64,000 nt of DNA from [Actinomadura] parvosata subsp. kistnae (lineage in GTDB: Bacteria > Actinomycetota > Actinomycetes > Streptosporangiales > Streptosporangiaceae). Positions 54,010 through 61,913 of this stretch are shown in pieces (the stretch's first letter is position 1; the number at the start of each line of letters is the position of its first letter). The notes below the pieces were generated by a model that was not told the DNA's origin, made no database searches, and saw nothing but the letters and a program-made list of their open reading frames with translations. A program made the translations under genes and the position numbers. The stretch covers positions 124,001-188,000 of the forward strand of contig NZ_OOHJ01000011.1 in the NCBI RefSeq assembly GCF_900323885.1, given 5' to 3'.

Positions 54010-55293
54010 ATGACCGGACACGAGGGCCGGCCGTCCCGGCGTACCGCACTAGGCCTGCTCGGAGCCGCGCCCCTGACCGCGGGCGGCCTGCTCGGAGCCA
54101 CGCCTCTGACCGCGGGCGGTCTGCTTGGGGCCGCACCCCTGACCGCGGGTGGACTGGCGGCGGCTTCCGGCATCACGAGCACCGCGAACGGCGGGATCCC
54201 GGCCGGGCTGCGGCCGGGCGGCGCCTTCGACCGCTACATCAGGGACCTGGCCGAGCGCGACCAGTTCTCGGGGACGGTGCTGCTGGCGCACCGGGGCCGG
54301 CACGTGCTGGCCCGCTCGTACGGCATGGCCGACAAGGAACGCCGCATCCCGAACGGGACGGACACCATCTACGCCCTCGCCTCGGCCTCGAAACCGTTCA
54401 CCGGCCTGGCCGTGGTGCGGCTCGCCCAGCAGAGGAAGATCAGGTTTCATGACCCGGTCGGCGCGCACCTGGACGGCTTCCCGCCGGAGATCGCCGACCA
54501 CGTCACCGTCCACCAGATGCTCACCCACACCTCGGGGATGACCGACCCCACGAACGACACGCCGGAGCCGCACGTCTTCACCAGCGTCGACGAGCGGAAC
54601 CGGGACCTGGCCGCCCGTGCCAGGTCGCAGCGGCTGCGCTTCACCCCCGGCACCCGCAAGGAGTACTCCAGCATGGGCTACGAGGTGCTCGGGGAGCTGG
54701 TGGCCACGGTGTCGGGGCAGCCGTTCCACGAGTACGTCCGCGAGCACGTCTTCGAGCGGGCGGGCATGGCCGACTCCGCCTACTACACCAGGACGGAGTG
54801 GCTGGCGGACGAGCGCATCGCGCACCCGTACATGCTGCAGGAGGACGGCACGCGCGTGGACGGCGTGCGCCACCTGGACAAGGGCGGCGCCGGCGGGGTG
54901 CGGGGCAGCAACTCGGCACGCGCGTTCATCGGCTCCGGCGGCGGCAACGGCTTCAGCACGGCCCCCGACCTGGTGAGGTTCGCGCTCGCGTTGCAGCGCG
55001 ACGAGCTGCTGAAGCGCGCCTACACCGACCTGTACGTGAGCCCGAAGGTGTCGGGCCCGCCCCTGCGGGAGGGACCGGAGGATCCGCGCCGCGGGGAGGC
55101 GTTCCACGCGTACGGGCCGACCGCGTCGATCTACAACGACCAGCGCTACATCTCGCACGGCGGCGGCATCGCGGGCGGCGCCACGAACTGGAGCATCTAC
55201 CTCGACCTCGACTGGGTCGCGGTGATCCTGTGCAACTACGACCTGCAGATCGAGCCGATCATCGCGGCGGAGCGTACCCGGATCACCGCGTGA
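54010..55293 (+). CDS. Tat-exported serine hydrolase (beta-lactamase family, class C type)
   Basis: A 427-aa penicillin-binding-like serine hydrolase. ATG 54010 follows GAGATGAGG. The twin-arginine leader SRRTALGLLGA contains three copies of an 11-residue hydrophobic unit (LLGAAPLTAGG and variants), encoded by a 33-bp tandem repeat. Catalytic motifs: ALASASKPFTG (SxxK), KEYSSMGYEVLG (the YxN region, with Ser in place of Asn) and SHGGGIAGG (the KTG-equivalent). It acts outside the membrane, as an esterase or D-aminopeptidase-like enzyme. It is divergent from the NmrA/epoxide-hydrolase operon; its end overlaps the convergent TetR gene by 11 bases. Confidence 0.9.
   Translation: MTGHEGRPSRRTALGLLGAAPLTAGGLLGATPLTAGGLLGAAPLTAGGLAAASGITSTANGGIPAGLRPGGAFDRYIRDLAERDQFSGTVLLAHRGRHVLARSYGMADKERRIPNGTDTIYALASASKPFTGLAVVRLAQQRKIRFHDPVGAHLDGFPPEIADHVTVHQMLTHTSGMTDPTNDTPEPHVFTSVDERNRDLAARARSQRLRFTPGTRKEYSSMGYEVLGELVATVSGQPFHEYVREHVFERAGMADSAYYTRTEWLADERIAHPYMLQEDGTRVDGVRHLDKGGAGGVRGSNSARAFIGSGGGNGFSTAPDLVRFALALQRDELLKRAYTDLYVSPKVSGPPLREGPEDPRRGEAFHAYGPTASIYNDQRYISHGGGIAGGATNWSIYLDLDWVAVILCNYDLQIEPIIAAERTRITA
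54055..54153 (+). repeat. 33-bp repeat in the Tat signal peptide
   Basis: Three 33-bp units beginning CTGCTC/CTGCTT at 54055, 54088 and 54121 encode an 11-aa hydrophobic repeat, lengthening the h-region of the export signal in frame. Confidence 0.93.
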
Positions 55294-55861
55294 GCGGCTG
55301 CGCGCCGCCCGTCAGGTAGTGCTGCACCACGGGGCCGATGTCGCGGGCGAGCGTGTCGACATCGGCCTCCACCATGGGCGGCAGGCGCAGGACGTACCGG
55401 GTCAGAGCGACGCCGAGGAGCTGCGTGGAGACGAGCGCGGCGCGGTGCTCGGCGTCGGGCGCGCCGGTCAGCCGGGCCACGAGCGCGGCGATCTGCGTCG
55501 CGAACACCTCCCGCATCCGCTCCGCCGCCTGCGGGGTCGTGCTGGCCGAGCGCAGCAGCAGGATGAGCGCGTCGTCGGCCTGCTCGCCCTCCCAGCGGGA
55601 CAGGAAGTGCCGCACGACCAGCTCGCCCATCCGCTCCCGCGGCGGCCGGGCGAGCTGGTCGAGGCGCAGGTCGACGTCCACGGCGGCGTTGAACAGCCCG
55701 GCCTTGCTGCCGTAGTAGCGCATGACCATGGACGGGTCGACGCCGACCAGGGAGGCGACCGCCCGGATCGTCATCGCCTCGTAGCCGCGCTCGACGAGGA
55801 GCTTCCTGGCCGCCGAGAGGATGGCGCTGCGGGTGGCTGCCGATCTCTCGGTGAAAGCCAT
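55283..55861 (-). CDS. TetR-family regulator
   Basis: A 192-aa TetR regulator starting at ATG 55861 (MAFTERSAATR). The DNA-binding domain is ILSAARKLLVERGYEAMTIRAVASLVGVDPSMVMRYYGSKAGLF; the C-terminal domain is ordinary. It lies 40 bases downstream of the haloalkane dehalogenase gene on the same strand, so it could be the last gene of that operon. The ligand is unknown. Confidence 0.9.
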   Translation of the reverse strand: MAFTERSAATRSAILSAARKLLVERGYEAMTIRAVASLVGVDPSMVMRYYGSKAGLFNAAVDVDLRLDQLARPPRERMGELVVRHFLSRWEGEQADDALILLLRSASTTPQAAERMREVFATQIAALVARLTGAPDAEHRAALVSTQLLGVALTRYVLRLPPMVEADVDTLARDIGPVVQHYLTGGAQPLTR

Positions 55862-55901
55862 GACAACGAGTGTAGGCCAACAGACGTGGGTTTCGGTCAC
55901 G

Positions 55902-56753
55902 TCACCGCTGCTTGGCCGCCCACTCGGCGACGACCTGCGCGATGACCTGCGGGTGGTCCTCCGGCGTGTGATGGCCGGCGACCTCCTCGCGCTCCACGAC
56001 CTCCAGGGAGGCGATGTTCGCGCGGCACCAGGCGATGGTCTCGCGCGTCCACATGGAGCCGGGGCCGGGACGGAAGTCGATCAGCAGCTTCGGCACCTCG
56101 GCGCTGGTGGCCAGCCACCGGTCGAACGCCTCGATCCGCTCCACGACGTCGGCCGGCTCGCCGTCGAGGGGCATCGAGCGGGCCCAGCGCAGCAGCGGCA
56201 GCCTGCTCTCCCTCGTCGGGTACGGCCGCAGGTACGCCTCCACGTCCTCCTCCGCCATGGGGGCGGCGAGGCTGCCGGGCAGGCCGCGCAGGAAGGCGTT
56301 CTCGTCGAGCATCATGGTCTCGCCGACGCCCTCCGTCTTGATCGCCCGGAACAGCGGCCGGCCGCCCTCGGGGAACTCCTCCCAGGTCATCGGCTTGACG
56401 ATGGCCTCGGTGAAGGCGATCCCGCGCACCCGGTGCGGATGGCGGGCGGCCCAGTCGAAGGCGAGGGCGCCGCCCCAGTCGTGGCCGACGAGCAGCACGT
56501 CGTCCAGGTCGAGGGCGTCGAACCAGGCGTCCAGGTAGCGGGCGTGGTCGGCGAAGGTGTAGTCGAGGGCCGGTTTGCCCGACTCGCCCATGCCGATCAG
56601 GTCGGGCGCCAGGCGGCGGCCCTGGCCGACGGCGGGCATGACGTCGCGCCACAGGCGGGAGGAGGTCGGGTTGCCGTGCAGGAAGACGATCGGCGCGCCG
56701 GAGCCGACCTCGCGGTAGGACATCGTGGAGTCGAGCACGTTCTGGATGGGCAT
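55902..56753 (-). CDS. Haloalkane dehalogenase (DhaA/LinB type)
   Basis: A 283-aa alpha/beta hydrolase with dehalogenase features: FLHGNPTSSRLWRDV (with the halide-binding Asn), nucleophile Asp in VGHDWGGALAFDW (Asp-Trp pair), an acid in the FTEAIVKP region, and catalytic His in AGHHTPEDHPQVIAQ. Such enzymes release halide from alkyl halides through a covalent ester. It starts 13 bases after the PPOX gene and belongs to the NmrA-PPOX-dehalogenase operon. The natural substrate is unknown. Confidence 0.9.
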   Translation of the reverse strand: MPIQNVLDSTMSYREVGSGAPIVFLHGNPTSSRLWRDVMPAVGQGRRLAPDLIGMGESGKPALDYTFADHARYLDAWFDALDLDDVLLVGHDWGGALAFDWAARHPHRVRGIAFTEAIVKPMTWEEFPEGGRPLFRAIKTEGVGETMMLDENAFLRGLPGSLAAPMAEEDVEAYLRPYPTRESRLPLLRWARSMPLDGEPADVVERIEAFDRWLATSAEVPKLLIDFRPGPGSMWTRETIAWCRANIASLEVVEREEVAGHHTPEDHPQVIAQVVAEWAAKQR

Positions 56754-56766
56754 GGTTTTGGTCCTT

Positions 56767-57300
56767 TCAGAGGTTCAGGTGCAGGAAACGGTCCACCGCG
56801 ATCTCGATCACGACCCGGCCGGCCGGGGCCGGCGGGGGTGACAGGTAGCGGCGGGTGTAGCGGCGGGCGGCCTCGGCGATCCTGGCCGGATCGGCGGACA
56901 CCGTGGCCCGGCCCTCCAGGGTGATCCAGCGGAAACCGTGAACCTGGCAGAGTGCCGCCCGGCCTGGCTCGGGGGTGAGGTTTCCGGCCTTGCGGGAGGT
57001 GGCGACGGTGAGCACGCGGGCCAGGCCCGCCTCACGGTCCCAGGTGAAGCGGACGGCCACGACGTGCGGGGTTCCGTCGGGCCGCAGCGTGGTCAGGGTC
57101 GCCACGCTCGGCTCTTCCAGGAACGCCTCGGCCGCGCGGGGCAGGCGGTGGGCGGCGCGCGAGCCGGAGGCGCGGTTGCCGGCGGGACGGCCGCCTGCGA
57201 TCGGGGCACCCGAGGGGCGGCCGCTGGAAGGGTGGCCGTCTGAAGGGTGGCCGTCTGAAGGGTGGCCGTCTGAAGGGTGGCCGGCCTGGGTGGCGGTCAT
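56767..57300 (-). CDS. PPOX-class (F420/FMN) oxidoreductase with repetitive N-terminus
   Basis: A 177-aa split-barrel protein: FLEEPSVATLTTLRPDGTPHVVAVRFTWD and a later VHGFRWITLEGRATVSADPARIAEAARRYTRRY match PPOX-class F420-dependent proteins. The first 40 residues are a repeat-rich tail starting with four 5-residue units (GHPSD), encoded by a 15-bp repeat at 57231-57290. The true fold begins at about residue 52. The start codon overlaps the NmrA stop (ATGA). Confidence 0.85.
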   Translation of the reverse strand: MTATQAGHPSDGHPSDGHPSDGHPSSGRPSGAPIAGGRPAGNRASGSRAAHRLPRAAEAFLEEPSVATLTTLRPDGTPHVVAVRFTWDREAGLARVLTVATSRKAGNLTPEPGRAALCQVHGFRWITLEGRATVSADPARIAEAARRYTRRYLSPPPAPAGRVVIEIAVDRFLHLNL

Positions 57301-58112
57301 CGGAAGGCCGCGATGTTGCGGGCGGCCCAGGAGGCGAAGGTGCGCGGGGCGCGGCCGAGCAGGCGCGCCACGTCCGGGCTGACCTGCCGCTCCTCCTCGG
57401 TGGGCGTGCCGAGGATGGTCAGCGTGCCCTCGACGGCCTGCTCGGGCATGAAGGTGAGCATCTGGGCGCGGGCCTCCTCGCGGCTCTGCTCGACGAAGCG
57501 CACCTCCGTACCGAGTGCCTCACCGATGGCGGCGGCGCGCTCACGCGGGCTGACGGGCTGGGGGCCGGTGAGCACGTACGTACGCCCGGCGTGCCCGTCC
57601 TCGCGCAGCACCACGGAGGCGACCTCGGCGATGTCGGCCGGGTCGATGACGGGCAGGGCGACGTCGGCGAACGGCGCCGCGGCCGTGCGGTGCGCGCGGA
57701 TCGGCTCGGCCCAGGCCAGGGCGTTGGAGGCGAAGCCGCCGGGACGCAGGATCGTCCACTCCAGGCCCGACTCGCGCACGGCCTGCTCGAACGCGGCGGG
57801 ATGCCCGTACAGGCCGGGCCTGGTGCCCGCGCCCTGCGAGGAGAGCAGGACGACGCGGCGGATCCCGCCGGCCCGCGCCGCCTCCAGGACGGCGTGCGGC
57901 TCGTGCCCGGCGACGAGCAGGAAGAGGGCGCCGGCCCCGTCGAAGGCGTCCTTCAGGCTCGCGGGATCGCCCAGGTCGCCGGCGCTGTGCCGGACACCCC
58001 CGGGGAGCGGCGCGGGCCGCCGGGAGATCGCGGTGACCTGCTCGCCCGCGGCGGCGAGCAGCCTGACCAGCTCGCCGCCGACGTTGCCGGTGGCGCCTGT
58101 GATCACGAACAT
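57297..58112 (-). CDS. NmrA-like NAD(P)-binding protein
   Basis: A 271-aa atypical SDR: MFVITGATGNVGGELVRLLAAAGEQVTAISRRPAP, GIRRVVLLSSQGAGTRPG and EWTILRPGGFASNALAW are typical of NmrA-like redox sensors and quinone reductases. It is the first gene of the operon with PPOX and dehalogenase genes. It is divergent from a TetR gene, with GTTAGTCA-type operators between, so the operon is probably TetR-repressed. It is an intact relative of the frameshifted gene at 53051. Confidence 0.9.
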   Translation of the reverse strand: MFVITGATGNVGGELVRLLAAAGEQVTAISRRPAPLPGGVRHSAGDLGDPASLKDAFDGAGALFLLVAGHEPHAVLEAARAGGIRRVVLLSSQGAGTRPGLYGHPAAFEQAVRESGLEWTILRPGGFASNALAWAEPIRAHRTAAAPFADVALPVIDPADIAEVASVVLREDGHAGRTYVLTGPQPVSPRERAAAIGEALGTEVRFVEQSREEARAQMLTFMPEQAVEGTLTILGTPTEEERQVSPDVARLLGRAPRTFASWAARNIAAFR

Positions 58113-58134
58113 GCCGTACTCCTCAAGAAAGTTA

Positions 58135-58208
58135 GTTAGTTGACTGACTCACTGCGAGACCATAGCGGGTCGGCGGAGGGCGTGTCTATAGTTAGTCAGG
58201 TGACTAAC
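58135..58208. promoter_or_regulatory. TetR operators in the NmrA/TetR divergent promoter
   Basis: GTTAGTCA GG TGACTAAC (58191-58208) is a perfect palindrome overlapping the TetR GTG start. GTTAGTTGACTGAC (58135-58148) is a weaker copy just upstream of the NmrA start. Centres are 58 bp apart. Confidence 0.8.
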
Positions 58209-58766
58209 TCAACTCGGACGGGAAAGCGGGAGCGGCTGGCCGGGGCGGCCGTACGGGTGCTCCACGAGCAGGGCGTCGAGAAGACCACCCTCGCCGACAT
58301 CGCACGCGCGGCCGACGTGCCGGTGGGCAACGTCTACTACTACTTCAAGACGAAGGACCAGCTCATCGAGGCGGCGATCGAGGAGCACGGCCACCACCTC
58401 GACCAGATGATCCAGGCCATGGAAGGGCTCGCCACCCCGCAGGAGCGGCTCAAGGCGCTCATCCAGGGGTGGATCGGGGAGAGCGACCTCACCGCCCGGT
58501 ACGGCTGCCCCACCGGCACCCTCGCCGCCGAGCTCGACAAGCGCGACGACGGCCTCGACCGCGCCATCGCCGGCGTCATGGGGCGGCTGCTCGACTGGGT
58601 GCAGGGCCAGTTCGCCGCCATGGGGCGCCCGGACGCGCGGGAGCTGGCGGTCGCCCTGTTCGCCGCCTACCAGGGGGCCGCGCTGCTCACCAACACCTTC
58701 CGCGACCCCGGCCTCATGCGCACCGAAGGGCACCGGCTGGAGCGCTGGATCGACTCGCTCGCCTGA
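58200..58766 (+). CDS. TetR-family regulator of the NmrA-PPOX-dehalogenase operon
   Basis: A 188-aa TetR regulator from GTG 58200, which lies inside the main palindrome. Helix-turn-helix: AVRVLHEQGVEKTTLADIARAADVPVGNVYYYFKTKDQLIEAAI; the YGCPTGTLAAELDK block is typical of the quinone/electrophile-responsive YxaF/LmrA subgroup. An upstream in-frame GTG or ATG is possible, but the position of the operator favours 58200. It probably represses itself and the divergent operon. A strong terminator lies 131 bases downstream. Confidence 0.9.
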   Translation: MTNSTRTGKRERLAGAAVRVLHEQGVEKTTLADIARAADVPVGNVYYYFKTKDQLIEAAIEEHGHHLDQMIQAMEGLATPQERLKALIQGWIGESDLTARYGCPTGTLAAELDKRDDGLDRAIAGVMGRLLDWVQGQFAAMGRPDARELAVALFAAYQGAALLTNTFRDPGLMRTEGHRLERWIDSLA

Positions 58767-58897
58767 TTCGCCGTCCCGCAACCGTGGCGTTCCCCGGATG
58801 ACAACGCGATGAAGCAGGCCTGAAGCCCGGCCGCCGTAGTCTCGCGTCCGGGACGGGAACCGCCGCGCCCGGCCCATGCGCACCACCCGTTCCCGGC

Positions 58898-58930
58898 GGG
58901 GTCTCCCGGCAACGGGGGCCGGGAGACCCC
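58898..58930 (+). terminator. 13-bp terminator hairpin
   Basis: GGGGTCTCCCGGC (58898-58910) and GCCGGGAGACCCC (58918-58930) are perfect inverted copies around a 7-base loop, placed after the TetR gene and just before the flavoprotein remnant. Confidence 0.8.
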
Positions 58931-58949
58931 ATCGGCGCCCGCCGGTTCG

Positions 58950-59818
58950 AGGTCACACCGGTGAACACGGGTTCGGCAAGGGCGGGAAGACGCTGGCCGG
59001 GGCGCTGGCGAAGGCGGGCCGGCGGGTCGTCCTGATCGAGCAGTCCGACGAGATGTACGGCGGGACGTGCATCACCATCGCGTGCGTCCCGACCAAGGCG
59101 CTGGTCTACCAGGCGGAGCATCCCGACCGGCGGCTCGGCGAGGCGGCGTGGTTCGAGCAGGCGGCGGCGAAGAAGACGGCGCTGGCCGAGGCGATGCGGG
59201 CCAGGAACTTCGAGATGTTCGATTCGCCGGAGACCTCGACCGTGATCACCGGCCGGGCGCGTTTCGCCGGCCCGCACACGCTGCTGGTCACGGATGCTGG
59301 CGCTGACCGAGCGGCCGGATGAGCTGGTGGTGCTCGGTGGTGGTCATGTCGGCGTGGAGTTCGCCTCGATGCACGCCGCGTTCGGTGCGAAGGTGACGCT
59401 GATCCAGCGGGGCGAGCAGCTGCTGCCGGGCGAGGACCCCGACATCGCGGCGGAGGTGCGGGCGCTGCTGACGGATGCGGGTGTCCGGGTGGTCACCGGC
59501 GCGACCGTCGAGCGTGTCGAGGACGCCGGCGCGGGTGGGGCGGTCGTCACGTACCGTACCGGATCAGGCCATACCGCGATCACCTACGTCTCGCTCGACG
59601 ACTACCGGATCGTGCTCGACCAGCTCACCGGCTCCGGCACCCGCTCCGTGAGCGATCGCCGGTACGTGCCGCACGTCGTCTTCACCACCCCGCCGCCGGC
59701 CCGCGTCGGCATGACGGAGGCGGAGGCGCGGGCCACCGGCCGACCGCTCAGGATCGCCGTGCGCAGGGTGGCGGAGATGGCGGCCGTGCCCCGGGCCAAA
59801 ATCGTCGGCGACGGCTGA
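58950..59818 (+). pseudogene. Decayed MerA-like pyridine nucleotide-disulfide oxidoreductase
   Basis: The pieces of one flavoprotein are present in order but with parts missing. First HGFGKGGKTLAGALAKAGRRVVLIEQ and the redox motif YGGTCITIACVPTKALV (two cysteines). Then, in another frame from 59294, LALTERPDELVVLGGGHVGVEFASMHAAFGAKVTL. Then ITYVSLDDYRIVLDQLTG and a C-terminal dimerisation fragment that stops at AKIVGDG. Compared with the family, the start, about 45 residues before LALTERP, about 60 residues before ITYVSLDDY, and the last 60-80 residues are absent. Several deletions, not one indel, make this a true pseudogene. Confidence 0.85.
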
Positions 59819-59893
59819 GCACCCCGTGACTCCGCGCCACCAGGGCCGCCCACCCCCGCCGGCCGCCGTCCCTGCCGGAGGGGCCGGGGGCCG

Positions 59894-60793
59894 TCACCAG
59901 TCGACCTCGTCGCAGCCGCGGTGGTCGGCGGGCTCCACCTGCAAGGTGGCGTGGGCCACGCCGTGGCGCCGGCGCAGCAGGTCGCGGGCCTGGTCGAGGA
60001 CGGCGTGGTGGTCCTTCTGGTCGGCGGTGACCAGGTGGGCGGTGGCGACGTTCATGCCGGAGGTCAGGGTCCACAGGTGCAGGTCGTGCATGTCGCGTAC
60101 GCCGTCGATGGCGGCCAGGTCGGCGGCGACGGCGGCGGCGTCGATGTCCTCGGGCACGTGCTGCCCGAGCACCGCGAACACCTGCCGGCCGAGCGAGATC
60201 GCCCGCACGGCGACGAACGCGCCGATGGCGACGGCGACGGCGGTGTCCCAGAACGCCTGGCCGGTGGCGGCGACGAGCCAGCCCGCCACGATGACGCCGA
60301 CCGAGCCGGCGGTGTCGGCCACGACCTCCAGGTAGGCGCCCTTGACGTTCAGGCTCTCCCCCGCGCCGGAGCGCAGCATGAGCAGCGCGATCAGGTTGAC
60401 CACCAGGCCGAGGGCGCCGACGATCAGCATCGGCCCGGTGGACACCTCGGCCGCCTCGCCGATGCGGCCGATCGCCTCGACCACGACGTACACGGCGACG
60501 CCGAGCATCAGCACGACGGCCAGCAGCGACGCGAACACCTCGGCCCGGTACGACCCGTAGCTGCGCCGGCCCGTGGTGTCGGGGCGGGTGGCGATCCGGG
60601 TCGCGACCAGTGCCGCGCCGAGCGTCACCACGTCGGCGGCCATGTGCCCGGCGTCCGACAGCAGCGCCAGCGAGCCCGACAGCAGGCCGAAGACCAGCTC
60701 CACCACGAAGAAGGCGCCGATCAGCGCGAAGGAGACCGCCAGCCGCCAGCGGTGCCGGCCGGCCGCGTGGCCGTGCCCGTGCCCGGCGCCCAT
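59894..60793 (-). CDS. Cation diffusion facilitator (CzcD/ZitB-like Zn/Cd/Co exporter)
   Basis: A 299-aa CDF transporter. A His-rich N-terminus (GHGHGHAAGRHR) precedes six membrane segments. The metal-site motifs LLSDAGHMAADV (TM2) and YLEVVADTAGSVGV (TM5) are present, with a C-terminal cytoplasmic domain (LHLWTLTSG). It would export Zn2+ or similar ions in exchange for protons. Its start overlaps the stop of the ArsR-family sensor (ATGA), so it is translationally coupled to its regulator. Confidence 0.95.
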   Translation of the reverse strand: MGAGHGHGHAAGRHRWRLAVSFALIGAFFVVELVFGLLSGSLALLSDAGHMAADVVTLGAALVATRIATRPDTTGRRSYGSYRAEVFASLLAVVLMLGVAVYVVVEAIGRIGEAAEVSTGPMLIVGALGLVVNLIALLMLRSGAGESLNVKGAYLEVVADTAGSVGVIVAGWLVAATGQAFWDTAVAVAIGAFVAVRAISLGRQVFAVLGQHVPEDIDAAAVAADLAAIDGVRDMHDLHLWTLTSGMNVATAHLVTADQKDHHAVLDQARDLLRRRHGVAHATLQVEPADHRGCDEVDW

Positions 60794-61206
60794 CAGGCGT
60801 TCCCCTCACGTTCGGGGTGCAGCGCCTCGGTGTGCTCGGTGTGGGCGAGCGCGAGGTCGAGCAGCATCCGTACGTGCGGATCCTCGAGCCGGTAGTACGC
60901 CATGCGGCCGGAGCGGCGGGCGGCCACGATGCGGTGGGCGCGCAGCAGCCGCAACGCGTGCGAGACGGCCGACTCGCTCTGCCCGGTCACCGCCGCCAGG
61001 TCGCACACGCACAGCTCCCCGTCCAGCAGGGCCACCAGCAGCCGCAACCGGTTCGGGTCGGACAGCAGGCCGAAGACGTCGGCGGTGTCGGCCAGGTCGG
61101 AGGCGGGCGGCATCCGCTCGGACACGGCGGCGACCCGGTCGGCGTCGACCACCCGCACGGTGCAGCCGTCCATCACCAGCACCTTGTCATCTGAAGAGCT
61201 GTTCAT
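60793..61206 (-). CDS. ArsR/SmtB-family metal sensor
   Basis: A 137-aa winged-helix metalloregulator. The DNA-binding region is ELCVCDLAAVTGQSESAVSHALRLLRAHRIVAARRSGRMAYYRL. The C-terminal helix reads DPHVRMLLDLALAHTEH, which is exactly the DxHx10HxxH alpha-5 site of SmtB/CzrA zinc sensors. CVC in alpha-3 could add an alpha-3 type site. It should release DNA when zinc binds, inducing itself and the coupled CDF exporter. The start codon lies within an imperfect palindrome. Confidence 0.93.
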   Translation of the reverse strand: MNSSSDDKVLVMDGCTVRVVDADRVAAVSERMPPASDLADTADVFGLLSDPNRLRLLVALLDGELCVCDLAAVTGQSESAVSHALRLLRAHRIVAARRSGRMAYYRLEDPHVRMLLDLALAHTEHTEALHPEREGNA

Positions 61207-61213
61207 ATGAGCA
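61192..61213. promoter_or_regulatory. Imperfect palindromes at the ArsR gene start
   Basis: TGAAGA and TGTTCA (61192-61205) plus GTTCATATGAGC (61201-61212) give overlapping imperfect dyads resembling SmtB/CzrA operators (TGAACA half-sites), covering the start codon at 61204-61206. Confidence 0.5.
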
Positions 61214-61293
61214 AGATAGCGGAGCGGCCGATCGGCATGTCAAGCGTGATCCCGGCGGGTCGCGCGGTCCGCGTCGGGGAGCGCCGCTCCCGC

Positions 61294-61707
61294 TCAATGG
61301 TGATGCGCGGCTTCCACCGTGCCGCCGACCTGCCGGCGCACGCCCTCCAGCAGGGCCGGCGCGGCGACGACGACCCACCGGTCACCGACGAGGTAGCTGC
61401 CGCCGTACGCCTCGGCGTCGTCGAGCCAGGCGCGCTCGCCGGCGCCGGTGGCGAACGTCAGCAGGGTGTACTGACCGCGTGACGTCCGGCAGGCGGCCTC
61501 GCGCAGCTCCGCGGCGTCCACCTGCATCGCGGGGCGGGCACAGCCGGCGGCGGTGGCGAGCCGCTCCATCCCGGCCCGGATCGACGCCTGGCCGGCCGCG
61601 TGATGGTGCGCGGCCATGTCCGCCGGTGCGGGGGCGGCGGCACACGCCGCGAGCAGGGCCGCGCCGAGGACGGCGGCGCACGCGGGGCCGAGGGGCTTGA
61701 CACACAT
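61294..61707 (-). CDS. Small His-rich lipoprotein
   Basis: A 137-aa predicted lipoprotein starting at ATG 61707 (GGAGAG six bases upstream), with lipobox LLAAC at about residue 22. The mature protein has MAAHHHAAG near the start and ends AAHHH, and two cysteines in between. The middle (YTLLTFATGAGERAWLDDAEAYGGSYLVGDRWVV) is unassigned. The neighbouring zinc exporter, SmtB-like sensor and CopD-CtaG gene suggest an extracytoplasmic metal-binding role, which is inference. Confidence 0.8.
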   Translation of the reverse strand: MCVKPLGPACAAVLGAALLAACAAAPAPADMAAHHHAAGQASIRAGMERLATAAGCARPAMQVDAAELREAACRTSRGQYTLLTFATGAGERAWLDDAEAYGGSYLVGDRWVVVAAPALLEGVRRQVGGTVEAAHHH

Positions 61708-61913
61708 CACGCTCTCCATCGGGCGACTGCGACCGAAGGTACACGCGGCTGCCCGCGGTGGTGGGCGAAGTACCCGAATCGGTCCGGCTGCCCGCGCCCG
61801 GCGGCCGACGGCGCGGCTCGGCAACCTTGAGCGATCCGCCGAGGCCATGCGGGCGGCGATGGGCGAGCGCGACCGGGCCCAGCCGTGATCGCCTGGCCGG
61901 TCGCCGGCGCCCG

